43,797 nucleotides of DNA, taken from positions 1 through 43,797 of the forward strand of contig CALXSE010000017.1 of NCBI GenBank assembly GCA_944391085.1. Reading direction: 5' to 3'. How positions within the stretch are numbered: position 1 is the stretch's first letter; each line of letters begins with the position of its first letter. The DNA comes from an uncultured Kiritimatiellota bacterium (GTDB lineage Bacteria > Verrucomicrobiota > Kiritimatiellia > RFP12 > DVOR01). A program made the position numbers and the translations under genes. This document shows, piece by piece, positions 1 through 7,427 of the stretch. A model generated the notes under the pieces. It worked only from the letters and a program-made list of their open reading frames with translations, did no database searches and was not told where the DNA came from.

Positions 1-116
1 CCGCCAACATCAAACGAAACAAAACATGATCCTCATTCATTCCTTTATATTTACCAAAATTAGATGCGTTTGCCCTGGGAAGGGGGCGGCGGGGGTATGC
101 GGCAGGGGGTTGGTTT

Positions 117-125
117 TGGTATGAT
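117..125 (+). promoter_or_regulatory. Extended -10 promoter of the metallophosphoesterase operon
   Basis: TGGTATGAT matches an extended -10 (TGn plus hexamer TATGAT at 120-125). Only eight bases separate it from the ATG at 134, so transcription should start at or next to the start codon. No convincing -35 is visible. Bases 1-116 contain AT-rich stretches but no gene I can support. Confidence 0.5.
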
Positions 126-133
126 AAGGGACG

Positions 134-706
134 ATGGATTGGTTTGTCGCGGATACGCATTTCGGGCACGAGAAGATGCGGTCGAGGCGGGGGTTCGCCT
201 CGGTCTCGGAAATGGACGAGGCGCTGATCGCGGCGTGGAACGCGCGGGTGGGCGAGACGGACGACGTCTTCATCGCGGGAGACCTGATCTGCCACAGCGA
301 GCGGCCGGCGGCGGAGTATCTGCGGCGGCTGAAGGGGCGCAAGCACCTGGCCGTGGGGAACCATGACCGCGCGTGGATGCGCGAGGTGACGCTGGGGGAG
401 TGGTTCGTGGAGGTGGCGCTGTTGCTTGAGGTGGCGCGCCCGGGCCGCTTCGTGACGGTGGGGCACTACCCGATGATGGATTGGTTCCGGCGGCGGCACG
501 GGGGCCATTTGGTCTACGGCCACATCCACGACTCGCGCAAGGAGCCGTATTACGCCTTCCTGCAGACGGTGCCGCAGGCCTACAACGCGGGCGTGGACGT
601 GAACGGGATGCGCCCGTCGACGCTCGAGGAGCTGATCGCGAACACGGCGGCGCGGCGGGAGCGGCAATCGACCGCGCGGCGGCTGACGAAAGGGACCTGG
701 CAATGA
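134..706 (+). CDS. Calcineurin-like metallophosphoesterase
   Basis: A 190-aa soluble phosphoesterase with the complete two-metal signature of the calcineurin-like family: D7-x-H9, G49-D50, G75-N-H77-D78, G110-H111 and G129-H130-I-H132. The small size matches the compact single-domain branch common in bacteria and phages, whose physiological substrates are mostly unknown, so only a phosphodiester or phosphomonoester hydrolase activity can be inferred. It has no signal peptide and should be cytoplasmic. The last bases overlap the sulfatase start by 4 nt (ATGA), so the two are probably translated together. The start at 134 fits the strong beta-strand MDWFVADTHFGH and the promoter just upstream. 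Codons here are G-rich compared with the C-rich genes that follow. Confidence 0.88.
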   Translation: MDWFVADTHFGHEKMRSRRGFASVSEMDEALIAAWNARVGETDDVFIAGDLICHSERPAAEYLRRLKGRKHLAVGNHDRAWMREVTLGEWFVEVALLLEVARPGRFVTVGHYPMMDWFRRRHGGHLVYGHIHDSRKEPYYAFLQTVPQAYNAGVDVNGMRPSTLEELIANTAARRERQSTARRLTKGTWQ

Positions 707-2880
707 CGAGACGAGACTTCCTGCGGGCCTTGGGATTGGCGATGGCCGTGCCGGCCGCGGCCCGCGCCGCGGGGCCCGGCGGCGTGGCGCCGGCGGCGAC
801 CTCCGCCGCGAACCCCTTCGGCCTGCCGGGGGTGGGGCGCCGCCCCAACATCATCCTGGTGCTGTGCGACGACCTGGGCTGGGGAGACCTGGGCTGCTTT
901 TGGCAGAACCGCCGCCAGGCCAAGAACCGCCTGCTGACGCCGAACCTCGACCGCATGGCCGCCGAGGGAATGATGCTGACGGACCACTGCTCCGCCGCGC
1001 CGGTCTGCGCCCCCGCCCGCGCCTCGCTCGTCACCGGCAAGAACCAGGGCCACTGCAACCTGCGCGACAACGCCTTCGACGCGGCCATCGACCCGCACAT
1101 GACCCTGGCCACCGTGCTCAAGCAGGCCGGCTACGCCACCTGGCACATCGGCAAATGGGGCATCGGCGGCGGCTACCAAAGCGGCACGGCGCGCACGGCC
1201 ATGGCCTGCCAGGCGGGCTTCGACTACAGCTACGGCTATCCCGCCCACCTCCACGGCCACAGCTACTACCACTGCTTCATCGAGGGGCAGACGGACATCG
1301 ACAGCGCGACCTCGCATTCCCCCGTGCTCGAAAGCTACTCTGAGGCCGCCTACCAGGCCGCCGGCCGCCCCGAGGGCTTCGCGCGCGACCAGGAGCCCGG
1401 CGCGAAGGCCGCCCACTGGCGCCGCCCCGTCCCGAACGACGAGGCCCGCTTCGTCTACGACACCGACCTCTTCACCGCCAAGGCCAAGGCCCTCATCCGC
1501 GCCCATCAGGAAGGCCCCGCCAAGGACGCCCCCTTCTTCCTCCTCCTCTGCCAGACCGCCGTCCACGGTAGCGGGAACCGCCAAGTGGCCGACCCGGACA
1601 TCGCCTGCAAGGACGTCTTCCAGGTGCCCGGCGGCCCCTACCCCGCCCTCCGCGACGACGACGCCCGCTGGGGCGGCGGCGCGGACCTCGAGGGCTCCGC
1701 CAAGGCCACGCCCCAAACGGCCAACACCTGGATACACCCCGACTTCCGCGGCTACCCCACCGCCTCCGAGCGCCGCTACGCCACCACCGTCCGCCGCCTG
1801 GACGACGCGATGGGCGACCTGCTCCACTTCCTCAAGGTGCGCGGGCTGGACCGGGAAACCCTCGTCGTCTTCACCTCCGACAACGGCCCCGCCGGCGAAT
1901 ACCTCGCCCCCGCCGGCCTCGACTGGGTCGAGACCATGGACTCCAACGGCCCCCTCCGCGGTATGAAGCGCTGGGCCTATCAGGGCGGCCTGCGCGAGCC
2001 CACCCTCGTGCGCTGGCCCGGCGTCGTCGCCCCCGGCGCCGTCAGCGGCCTGCCGTGCGACCAGACCTGCTGGATGCCCACCTTCGCCGAGGCCGCCGGG
2101 CTCCCCGCCCCCGCCCACACCGACGGCGTCTCGCTCCTGCCCACGCTCACCGGCGCCGGCCGCCAGCTGGCCCAACGCCTCTACGCCGAATATGTCGACG
2201 GCGGCAGCGGCCGGGGCTTCGGCCTTGAGCAATCCCTCCGCGAAGGCCGCTGGGCCGCCGTCCGCAACCACGCCAAGGGCGGCAAGGTCGAGCTCTACGA
2301 CCTCGAGGCCGACCCCGGCCAGGCGCGCGACGTGGCCGAGGCGTTCCCCGAGGAAGCCGCGCGCCTGGGCGCCCTCATGGCCGCCAGCCGCATCCCCGCC
2401 CCACGCGTCCCGGACGCCTGCGGCGCCCCCACCCACGCCCAGACCGCCGCCCCCGCGCGGGACGCCCTCGACCGCGCCGCCGTGCCCGCGCCCATCGGCG
2501 GCGCCCCCCTGCGCCCGGCGCTGTGGATCTACCAGGGCGACTGGCCGTGGGTGCCCGATTTCCGCACGCTCATGCCCGTGCACGAGGTGCCGCCCCCGCG
2601 CATCGGCGCCGTGATGCGCAAGCTCCCGCCCCGCGGCTGCGGCGTCCTCGCCCACGGCGAGATCGAGGTCGAGGCCGAACGCGAGGTCGTCTTCGAGGCC
2701 AGGGGCGGGGGCGGTTGCCAGCTCTGGCTGCAGGGCGCGCACATCCTTGAGTTCGAGGCCGGTGACTGCGCCGCGGGCCGCCGTTACGCCATCCGCCTGG
2801 GCAAGGGCCGCCACCCCTGGCGCGCCTGCCTCACCGCCCCCTTCGTGACGCTGACCGCCGACGGGAGGAGCCTGCTGTGA
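703..2880 (+). CDS. Tat-exported type I sulfatase with C-terminal extension
   Basis: A 725-aa arylsulfatase-family enzyme that would hydrolyse sulfate esters outside the cytoplasm. The N-terminus TRRDFLRALGLAMAVPAAARA is a twin-arginine signal peptide. The alkaline-phosphatase-fold metal site starts at D56-D57 (LVLCDDLGWGD). The formylglycine motif is C102-A-P-A-R106, so Cys rather than Ser is matured, and a second metal pair is D393-N394 (FTSDNGP). The protein is longer than the usual 450-600 aa. From about residue 600 there is an extra beta-rich domain with a PA14-like pattern (QLWLQGAHILEF), perhaps carbohydrate-binding. An open frame runs upstream from 481, but the signal peptide and the ATGA overlap with the preceding gene fix the start at 703. 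No formylglycine-generating enzyme is in the window. The substrate cannot be told. Confidence 0.9.
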   Translation: MTRRDFLRALGLAMAVPAAARAAGPGGVAPAATSAANPFGLPGVGRRPNIILVLCDDLGWGDLGCFWQNRRQAKNRLLTPNLDRMAAEGMMLTDHCSAAPVCAPARASLVTGKNQGHCNLRDNAFDAAIDPHMTLATVLKQAGYATWHIGKWGIGGGYQSGTARTAMACQAGFDYSYGYPAHLHGHSYYHCFIEGQTDIDSATSHSPVLESYSEAAYQAAGRPEGFARDQEPGAKAAHWRRPVPNDEARFVYDTDLFTAKAKALIRAHQEGPAKDAPFFLLLCQTAVHGSGNRQVADPDIACKDVFQVPGGPYPALRDDDARWGGGADLEGSAKATPQTANTWIHPDFRGYPTASERRYATTVRRLDDAMGDLLHFLKVRGLDRETLVVFTSDNGPAGEYLAPAGLDWVETMDSNGPLRGMKRWAYQGGLREPTLVRWPGVVAPGAVSGLPCDQTCWMPTFAEAAGLPAPAHTDGVSLLPTLTGAGRQLAQRLYAEYVDGGSGRGFGLEQSLREGRWAAVRNHAKGGKVELYDLEADPGQARDVAEAFPEEAARLGALMAASRIPAPRVPDACGAPTHAQTAAPARDALDRAAVPAPIGGAPLRPALWIYQGDWPWVPDFRTLMPVHEVPPPRIGAVMRKLPPRGCGVLAHGEIEVEAEREVVFEARGGGGCQLWLQGAHILEFEAGDCAAGRRYAIRLGKGRHPWRACLTAPFVTLTADGRSLL

Positions 2881-3536
2881 GGCTGCGCACGGCCGAGGAG
2901 CTCGACGCCATCCACGACGCGCTCGCGGCGGACCTCGCGGGCGCGGAAGCGCCGATCATGGACTTGGTGGCCGCGCAGACCCGAGACCCGTGGTGCGTCC
3001 TGCTGGGCACGATCCTCTCGGCGCGGACGAAGGATCAGGTGACCGCCCAGGCCGTGCGCCGCCTGCTGCCCGCCGCGCCCACCCCGCGGGCCCTGGCCGG
3101 GCTGGGCGTCGAGGAGATCGAGCGCCTCATCTTCCCCGTCGGCTTCTACCATGCCAAGGCCCGCCACCTGGCCGCCCTCCCCGCCGCGCTCGAGGAACGC
3201 TTCGGCGGCGCGCTCCCTGACACCGTCGAGGCCCTCTGCGAGCTGCCCGGCGTGGGGCGCAAGACGGCGAACCTGGTGGTGGCCATCGGCTTCGGCAAGC
3301 CGGCCATCTGCGTGGACACCCACGTCCACCGCATCAACAACCGCCTGGGCATCGTCCGCACCAAGACGCCGCTGGAGACGGAGATGGCCCTGCGCCGCCG
3401 CCTGCCCCGGCGCCTGTGGATCCCCTGGAACAGCCTCTTCGTCACCTTCGGGCAGACCCGCTGCAGACCCGTCGGCCCCAAATGCGGGGGCTGCCCCGTC
3501 GCCCGGTTCTGCCTCGGCAAGGACAAGACCCCGTGA
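2877..3536 (+). CDS. nth: Endonuclease III (DNA glycosylase/AP lyase)
   Basis: A 219-aa base-excision-repair enzyme that removes oxidised pyrimidines and cleaves the abasic site. The helix-hairpin-helix LPGVGRKTANLV carries the catalytic K129, and D147 (VDTHVHR) lies 18 residues later, the same spacing as K120/D138 in E. coli. The C-terminal iron-sulfur loop is intact: C196-x6-C203-x2-C206-x5-C212. Length is normal for the family. The GTG start at 2877 overlaps the sulfatase stop (GTGA) and has a strong Shine-Dalgarno, GGGAGGAG, six bases upstream. Its place between a sulfatase and a phosphatase looks like operon packing, not shared function. Confidence 0.95.
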   Translation: MRLRTAEELDAIHDALAADLAGAEAPIMDLVAAQTRDPWCVLLGTILSARTKDQVTAQAVRRLLPAAPTPRALAGLGVEEIERLIFPVGFYHAKARHLAALPAALEERFGGALPDTVEALCELPGVGRKTANLVVAIGFGKPAICVDTHVHRINNRLGIVRTKTPLETEMALRRRLPRRLWIPWNSLFVTFGQTRCRPVGPKCGGCPVARFCLGKDKTP

Positions 3537-4198
3537 ACGCCCTGCCCGACCTCGCCCTCTTCGACGTCGACGGGACGCTGTTCGACTCCGAGCGCCTGTG
3601 GGCCGAGGCCCTCGCCCTGGCCCTGGAGGATCTCGGCGAGCGGCAGCGGCCCGAGGCGCTCATGGCCCGCATCTACGGCATGGCCTGGCCAGACGCCTGG
3701 CGCGCCCTCCGCGCCGCCTACCCCGAAGCCCTCGAAGGCCTCTCCGCCTTCGCCCTCGGGCAGATGATGGTGGGGCGTTTCGAAGCCCTCTTCGCCGCCC
3801 GCCCCCCCGTCATCCGGGACGCGGCGGGCCTCCTCCGCCGCCTCCGCGCGCGGGGCGTCCCCTGCGCCTACGTCTCCGGCAGCCCCCGCGCCACCATCGC
3901 GCGCGACCTCGCCGCCGCCGGCCTCGGCGGGCTGCTTGACGAGGCCCGCTCCGTCCCCTCCGACGACGTCTCGCGCGGCAAGCCGGATCCGGAGGGCTAC
4001 CGCCTGGCCGCCGAGCGCTTCGGCGTCGACCCCGCGCGCGCCGTCGCCTTCGAGGACAGCCGCGTCGGCGCGCAGGCCGCCCTTGCCGCCGGCGTCGGCC
4101 GCGTCTACGTCTGCCCGCCGCCATCCGCCCCGCCCCAGGATTATCCCGCCGCCGCCATCCGCCTTCCCGCCTGGTCCGCGGCCTTCCCCGACGCTTGA
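3533..4198 (+). CDS. HAD phosphatase, beta-phosphoglucomutase-like subfamily
   Basis: A 221-aa haloacid-dehalogenase-fold hydrolase. Motif I is D11-V-D13-G-T, with both catalytic aspartates. Motif II is VSGSPRAT, motif III the Lys of KPDPEGY and motif IV the acidic EDSRVG. A helical cap lies between motifs I and II, as in subfamily IA (phosphoglycolate phosphatase, beta-phosphoglucomutase, sugar-phosphate phosphatases). The substrate cannot be assigned. A GTG start at 3533 overlapping the nth stop by four bases (GTGA), with AAGGA upstream, is preferred over the longer upstream frame from 3416, which would run through nth. Confidence 0.85.
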   Translation: MNALPDLALFDVDGTLFDSERLWAEALALALEDLGERQRPEALMARIYGMAWPDAWRALRAAYPEALEGLSAFALGQMMVGRFEALFAARPPVIRDAAGLLRRLRARGVPCAYVSGSPRATIARDLAAAGLGGLLDEARSVPSDDVSRGKPDPEGYRLAAERFGVDPARAVAFEDSRVGAQAALAAGVGRVYVCPPPSAPPQDYPAAAIRLPAWSAAFPDA

Positions 4199-4221
4199 CC
4201 CATTAAGACATTTGGTATACT
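4195..4221 (+). promoter_or_regulatory. Promoter of the AAA/nuclease pair (leaderless type)
   Basis: TTGACC (4195-4200) is followed after 15 bases by TATACT (4216-4221), with TGG in front of the hexamer giving an extended -10. The ATG at 4228 is the seventh base after the -10, where the first transcribed base is expected, and there is no Shine-Dalgarno between. The mRNA is probably leaderless. The -35 box lies across the stop codon of the preceding HAD gene. Confidence 0.6.
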
Positions 4222-4227
4222 TGCGCC

Positions 4228-5400
4228 ATGATTCACGAACGATTCATCATCCGCAACCTTGGCCCTATTCGGGAAGCGTGCCTGGACATCGCCCCCGTGA
4301 CTGTGCTGGTTGGGGAGACCGGTTCCGGCAAGAGCTTGGTGGCCAAGACGTTGGCCATGATGCGACACGTCTGCAAAATGCAGCTGATTCGCCAAGCCTT
4401 GCGACGTGCGGGGTTGCGCAAATCGACGTTCCGTCTGCGAAAGGACTCCTACGCGAAATTTGCCGACATCACCACGCTCATCAAGCCGGAGACCAAGCTG
4501 CGCTATAGCCTGAAATGGGGGGAAGACGAGGTCTGCCAAATCGATTTTCCCTCCATGGAAGCCTCATTCGGCCCGTCTGACGCGCTCGGGCCATTCATCA
4601 AGGTGGCCTTCGTCGCGGACTCCAGGAACTTGGTCGCCGCATGGGAACGCAAGGGCGCGTCTATCCAATCAAAGGTTTTGGACAACTATTTCGCTGAGAC
4701 GTTTGAACTTTGGGAGGCGGCCCTGGACGCGGAGACGGTGTTGGACTTCCCTTCATTGGGCCTGTCGCTGTCAAAAGGGAAGGATAACGGGGGCCGACGT
4801 CGGCTAGAGCTCATCAATGCCGCGGACAAAGGTAAAACACTCTTTTCCAGAGGAGCTTCCGGCCAAAAAGCAGCCATCCCCGTCTCGCTCATCACCCGAT
4901 TTCTTGCCACGCGCTATCGCTTTGACGAAGCGATTTTCCGCTGGTGCATGGATGTGTTGATCAAAGACTATGCGGAGCGACAAGTGCCCTTCACGGAAGC
5001 GGCCCCGCGCCTCTCCAATGCCATGGATTTCTCCGGTCGTCTCCTTGCCCTGCACATCGAAGAACCGGAGCTTGGCCTTGACCCAAAGACGCAAATCGGC
5101 CTCTTGGAGACATTGATGGCGGACTTCTGCCGCGCGGAAGAGAATGGGACAACCGTCCGGACACTCTTCACCACACACAGCCCCTATTGGGTCGTGGCAC
5201 TGAACACGCTTGTGGCCGAAGGCAAGTTCCCAGGTTTTGGCTGGGGGGCGCTCACGGGATACCACCTGACGGAAGGCACGGCAGTCTGCATCCGCGACGA
5301 GGAGCAACGCCTGCTCATGGCCCCGAACCTTGACGCCGCCACCGAAACCCTTGACGACCGTTTCAACGCCGCCCTCGCCCAGGAGCTTGGCGATGAATGA
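4228..5400 (+). CDS. AAA/ABC-type ATPase of a candidate two-gene defence module
   Basis: A 390-aa P-loop ATPase of the SMC/ABC-like AAA_15 or OLD-type class. The N-terminus (RNLGPIREACLDI) is the usual first strand. Walker A is G29-E-T-G-S-G-K35-S36. Walker B is LLALHIEEPELGLDP with E278/E279, followed by an H-loop histidine H317 in FTTHSPYW. The region between P-loop and Walker B is only about 240 aa, so any coiled-coil arm is short. No TOPRIM domain follows, which separates it from complete OLD nucleases. It overlaps the next gene by 8 bases. Base composition is clearly less GC-rich than the neighbours, and codons such as TTG, CGT and AAA are used freely, suggesting acquisition by transfer. 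Related ATPases act as sensors or regulators in PARIS, Septu and retron-type defence. That role here is inference. Confidence 0.8.
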   Translation: MIHERFIIRNLGPIREACLDIAPVTVLVGETGSGKSLVAKTLAMMRHVCKMQLIRQALRRAGLRKSTFRLRKDSYAKFADITTLIKPETKLRYSLKWGEDEVCQIDFPSMEASFGPSDALGPFIKVAFVADSRNLVAAWERKGASIQSKVLDNYFAETFELWEAALDAETVLDFPSLGLSLSKGKDNGGRRRLELINAADKGKTLFSRGASGQKAAIPVSLITRFLATRYRFDEAIFRWCMDVLIKDYAERQVPFTEAAPRLSNAMDFSGRLLALHIEEPELGLDPKTQIGLLETLMADFCRAEENGTTVRTLFTTHSPYWVVALNTLVAEGKFPGFGWGALTGYHLTEGTAVCIRDEEQRLLMAPNLDAATETLDDRFNAALAQELGDE

Positions 5401-5881
5401 GACTTCCTTCGCGGCATGGTGCGACGCCAACCACGCCCATATCTCTGAACGCCCAAGAGGGAAAAAACACACTTGCAAGGAAGCCTCGACCGCCCTCACT
5501 GTGCAAAACGACGGCACACGCGAAGCACTCTTCGCGTTGCTTGACGGCGGGGTCTTCCCGGAAGGGGACTGTTGCGATTGGCTCATCGCCGAGACGCCCT
5601 CCACCGACACAGCCCTCGGGGCCCTGTTGGAGCTGAAAGGCAAAGACCTCGAAAAAGCCATTCGGCAGTTACAACAAAGCGTAAAGCGTATGCGCGCCGA
5701 CGTCACCTCCGGGCTGCTCCTCCGCAACGCCGTTGTCGTCTGCCGAGGCGGGCCTTCAAACGCCTCCACAAAGTGGCAAGCCAAAGTCAAGGCCTTTCAC
5801 AAAGCCACTCGCTGCAGCCTTTCCCGCGAAGCCTGCGGCAAGACCATCCCACTCTCGAAACTGCTCAGCTTCCATGACTGA
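5393..5881 (+). CDS. Small protein with PD-(D/E)XK nuclease-like signature, partner of the AAA ATPase
   Basis: A 162-aa protein with no name I can give. The segment from 58 to 98 reads like the core of a PD-(D/E)XK nuclease: an acidic strand with D62 (CDWLIAE), then a strand ending LLE80-L-K82-G, then an amphipathic helix DLEKAIRQLQQSVK. A strand with NAVVVCRGG follows near 112-120. This D...ExK plus helix layout is the metal site of restriction-enzyme-like nucleases, so it may be the effector of the upstream ATPase. The N-terminal 35 residues contain C10 and C28 and many basic residues. The ATG at 5393 has AGGAG seven bases upstream and lies 8 bases inside the ATPase gene, showing tight coupling. 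Composition matches the ATPase, not the neighbours. Catalytic activity is unproven. Confidence 0.68.
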   Translation: MNETSFAAWCDANHAHISERPRGKKHTCKEASTALTVQNDGTREALFALLDGGVFPEGDCCDWLIAETPSTDTALGALLELKGKDLEKAIRQLQQSVKRMRADVTSGLLLRNAVVVCRGGPSNASTKWQAKVKAFHKATRCSLSREACGKTIPLSKLLSFHD

Positions 5882-7427
5882 GAACCGACGTATTTTCCTG
5901 AACATCGCGGCGACGTATGGGCGTTCGCTCTTCGCGTTGGTGTGCGGGCTGTTCACCAGCCGCTGGGTGCTGATGGCGCTGGGCGAGGTGGATTTCGGAC
6001 TGTATGGGGTGGTGGCGGGGCTGACGGCGTTCATCGGCTTCTTCAACGGGCTGCTGGCGGGGGCGGTGTCGCGGTTCTATGCGTTCTCGGTGGGGCAGGC
6101 GCGGACGGCGGCGTCGCGGGAGGAGGGGGTGGAGGCGTGCCGGAAGTGGTTCAACAGCGCGTTGCTGATCCATGCGGCGGTGCCGTTGGCGCTGATGGTG
6201 GCGGGCTATCCGGTGGGGGAGTGGGCGGTGCGGGAGTGGCTGACGATCCCGCCGGAGCGGGTGGAGGCGTGCGTGTGGGTGTTCCGGTGCGTGTGCGTGT
6301 CGTGCCTCGTGGGGATGCTGAACGTGCCGTTCCAGGCGATGTACGTGGCCAAGCAGTATATCGCGGAGCTGACGATCTATTCGTTCGTCACGACGCTCTG
6401 CAACTTCGGCTTCGTCTACTACATGGTGACGCACCCGGGGCTGTGGCTGGCGAAGTACGCGGCGTGGATGATGGCGCTGAGCGTGGCGCCGCAGCTGCTC
6501 GTCTCCCTGCGGGCGATGGTGGTCTTCCCGGAATGCCGCTTCCGGCGGGCGTACCTGTGGGACTGGGGGCGGACGAAGGCGATCTGCAACTTCGCGGGGT
6601 GGCAGTTCTTCGGCGGGTTCGGCAGCATCCTGCGCGGCCAGGGCATCGCCATCCTCATCAACAAATACTACGGCCCGGCGGCCAACGCCTCGATGGGCAT
6701 CGCCAATGCCATCATCGGCCACTGCAACACGCTCTCGGGCAGCATGATCGGGGCCTTCTCGCCGGCCATCACCAACGCCTGCGGCGCGCGCGACTACGCC
6801 CAGATGCGGGCGATGGCCTACCGCACGTGCAAGGTGGGCACCCTCCTCTCGCTGCTCTTCATCCTGCCGCTGGCGCTGGAACTGCGCGAGGTGCTCACCC
6901 TGTGGCTGAAGGATCCGCCCGCCTACACCGAGGGCCTGGCCTACTGCGTCTGCGCGATCACGGTCATCGACCACACCGCCGTCGGGCACATGCTCGCCGT
7001 CAACGCCAACGGCCGCATCGCCCGCTACCAGGCCTTCCTGGGCACCGCGCTCATCATGACCCTGCCCCTGGCCTGGCTCTTCGCGGCGCTGGGCGGGGGC
7101 GTCTACGCCGTCGGCGTGGCCATGATCCTGTGCATGATGGCCTGCGCCTGGGGGCGCGTCTGGTTCGCCCGCAGGCTGGTGGGGATGAGCGCGCGCCACT
7201 GGCTCTCCCACATCCTCCTGCCCCTCTTCCTGCTGACGCTCTGCGCCGGCGCCGTCGGCCTGCTCCCGCGCCTCTGGATGGAGCCCTCCTTCTGGCGGCT
7301 CTGCGTCACCACCGCGCTCACCGAGGCCGCCTTCGTCCCCCTCTCCTGGTTCCTGCTGCTGACGGACGCCGAGCGCGCCTTTATCCGCACCAAGCTCAAC
7401 ACCCTCCGCGCCAAGCTCCTGCCATGA
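5874..7427 (+). CDS. Polysaccharide flippase (Wzx/MOP superfamily)
   Basis: A 517-aa integral membrane protein with about 12-14 hydrophobic segments and the layout of MOP-superfamily lipid-linked oligosaccharide flippases, which move undecaprenyl-linked sugar units to the outer face of the inner membrane. The N-terminus (RRIFLNIAATYGRSLFALVCGLFTSRWVLMALG) is typical of the Wzx/RfbX group. The ATG at 5874 lies 8 bases inside the preceding nuclease-like gene and has no clear Shine-Dalgarno, so it probably depends on translational coupling. The next gene overlaps by 4 bases. Codon use changes inside the gene: before about 6600, Ala, Gly, Val and Leu codons mostly end in G, afterwards mostly in C. 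No glycosyltransferase is next to it, which is unusual for a flippase locus. Confidence 0.85.
   Translation: MTENRRIFLNIAATYGRSLFALVCGLFTSRWVLMALGEVDFGLYGVVAGLTAFIGFFNGLLAGAVSRFYAFSVGQARTAASREEGVEACRKWFNSALLIHAAVPLALMVAGYPVGEWAVREWLTIPPERVEACVWVFRCVCVSCLVGMLNVPFQAMYVAKQYIAELTIYSFVTTLCNFGFVYYMVTHPGLWLAKYAAWMMALSVAPQLLVSLRAMVVFPECRFRRAYLWDWGRTKAICNFAGWQFFGGFGSILRGQGIAILINKYYGPAANASMGIANAIIGHCNTLSGSMIGAFSPAITNACGARDYAQMRAMAYRTCKVGTLLSLLFILPLALELREVLTLWLKDPPAYTEGLAYCVCAITVIDHTAVGHMLAVNANGRIARYQAFLGTALIMTLPLAWLFAALGGGVYAVGVAMILCMMACAWGRVWFARRLVGMSARHWLSHILLPLFLLTLCAGAVGLLPRLWMEPSFWRLCVTTALTEAAFVPLSWFLLLTDAERAFIRTKLNTLRAKLLP

Noticed and set aside
580..2814. A 744-codon open frame on the minus strand opposite the sulfatase
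   Set aside because: The product is Gly/Ala/Val/Glu-biased without domain structure, as expected for the antisense of a C-ending high-GC gene. The sulfatase has all catalytic motifs.
5942..7423. Upstream part of the long frame that ends as the FrhB-like protein
   Set aside because: It lies inside the flippase in another frame and reads Gly/Arg/Val low complexity. The Fe-S protein starts at the ATGA overlap at 7424.
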